Part shown: piece after piece, positions 63,523 through 64,000 of the stretch
How the letters are laid out: each line of letters starts with the position of its first letter
Numbering within the stretch: the stretch's first letter is position 1
From: Nostoc sp. HK-01
GTDB lineage: Bacteria > Cyanobacteriota > Cyanobacteriia > Cyanobacteriales > Nostocaceae
Length of the DNA stretch: 64,000 nucleotides
NCBI GenBank assembly: GCA_003990705.1
Contig: AP018318.1
Span: 4,901,501-4,965,500 of the forward strand
Direction of reading: 5' to 3'
Notes under the pieces: model-generated
Told to the model about the DNA's origin: nothing
Databases searched by the model: none
What the model saw: the letters and a program-made list of their open reading frames with translations, nothing else
Position numbers and translations under genes: made by a program

Positions 63523-63568
63523 TGATATTAAGTGTTGCGTTTAGGGTGATTTATCAAATCAGAAGTTT

Positions 63569-64000
63569 TTAAATCCATTCTTCTGCGGCTTGGGTTTCTG
63601 CTTGGATTAAACTTGCTTGTAAACTTGCTAAGTTGACCTCTGAGGCGGGTTGGTCTGCTAACAACTGTCCTTGGTGCAGGTGTAGCAGCCTTGTACAAAA
63701 CATCTGGGCTAAGTCTAACTGGTGATTGACCATCAAAATTGTAGTTTGTTGGGTTTTGGCTAGTTGAATGAAGATTTGCATCAGATGAGAGGCTTTACCC
63801 GCATCCAAGGCGGATGTTGGCTCGTCTAATAGTAGGATTTTAGGTTGGATAATTAAAGCACGAGCGATCGCAATTAATTGCTTTTGTCCAGCCGAAAGTT
63901 GTACCTCCGTCCTTCCCAACCAATCATCAGGAATTTGCAATTGTTCCAGCCAATGACTAATTCGTTGCTGAATTGTCTGTTTGGGCATCCCACGCAAAAC
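63569..64000 (-). CDS. ABC transporter ATP-binding protein (N-terminal part outside window)
   Basis: The last 143 or so residues of an ABC ATPase; the frame is open to the right edge. The signature [18 protein letters not shown], Walker [16 protein letters not shown]-loop and H-loop ([14 protein letters not shown]) are visible, while the Walker A would lie beyond the window. It ends with a short tail after [16 protein letters not shown]. Signature LSAGQ, not LSGGQ, is a mild variant. Substrate and class cannot be decided from this part. Confidence 0.85.
   Translation of the reverse strand, partial: VLRGMPKQTIQQRISHWLEQLQIPDDWLGRTEVQLSAGQKQLIAIARALIIQPKILLLDEPTSALDAGKASHLMQIFIQLAKTQQTTILMVNHQLDLAQMFCTRLLHLHQGQLLADQPASEVNLASLQASLIQAETQAAEEWI

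Overview
The window reads as chromosome of a filamentous, probably heterocyst-forming cyanobacterium (Nostocales). The signs are many GCGATCGC (HIP1) octamers, moderate-to-low GC, heptameric short tandem repeats such as CCAAAAT, AGTCAAA and TTGACCA, and typically cyanobacterial proteins: a CrtO-like ketolase, a CruG-like glycosyltransferase, a CYP110-like P450, DUF4912 repeats, RppA/RppB-like regulators and a PrcA-like protease. No tRNA, rRNA or CRISPR array was seen. Family assignments come from reading translations and motifs by eye; no search was run.

Layout. 1-11.1 kb: end of a precorrin-8X methylmutase gene, a large fusion of phosphate-binding-like domain, membrane segment and three DUF4912 repeats, a 1.7 kb gene-free stretch with several repeat structures, a secreted di-heme oxidoreductase and an RTX exoprotein. 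11.1-18.0 kb: an RppAB-like two-component pair, a DUF389 membrane protein, an MscS channel and a CPA1 Na+/H+ antiporter gene split by an 893-bp IS5-type element. 17.9-26.6 kb: an ABC-2 exporter pair, a Tat-exported FAD/Rieske enzyme, two glycosyltransferases, a small transaldolase and an RNase HI with an extra C-terminal domain. 26.7-31.0 kb: pstS-pstC-pstA-pstB behind a clear Pho box. 31.2-34.0 kb: an XPB-like helicase overlapping a DUF790/Bax1-like nuclease. 34.1-41.8 kb: CrtO, DUF2993, P450, a phosphoketolase-like enzyme and a Uma2 nuclease. 41.9-45.2 kb: a ParB-like/HhH gene coupled to a fused HsdR_N-nuclease/ParA gene, facing a second ParA. 45.4-51.8 kb: SRPBCC protein, rubredoxin, flavoprotein, radical SAM enzyme, lpxD and an HdrB-like CCG protein. 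52.2-57.9 kb: acpP-fabF-tkt, tadA and a PlsC-type acyltransferase. 57.9-64 kb: PrcA-like protease, a BolA/Grx4 pair, a small conserved cyanobacterial gene with a strong hairpin at its 3' end, an OmpR-type regulator and the end of an ABC transporter ATPase.

How they fit together. Phosphate import (PstSCAB, Pho box), ion and osmotic handling (MscS, antiporter, DUF389 behind a two-component system), carotenoid tailoring (CrtO, CruG-like, FAD/Rieske enzyme), sugar-phosphate and lipid core metabolism (tkt, phosphoketolase-like, acpP, fabF, lpxD, acyltransferase) and DNA processing (RNase HI, XPB/Bax1) are represented. The strongest candidates for something new are the nuclease-ParA/ParB-HhH operon (41851-44024) and the XPB-Bax1 pair (31242-33984). 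Next come the four-copy 11-bp-periodic repeat at 5042-5317, the DUF4912 fusion and the antisense promoter/hairpin at 61869-61955.
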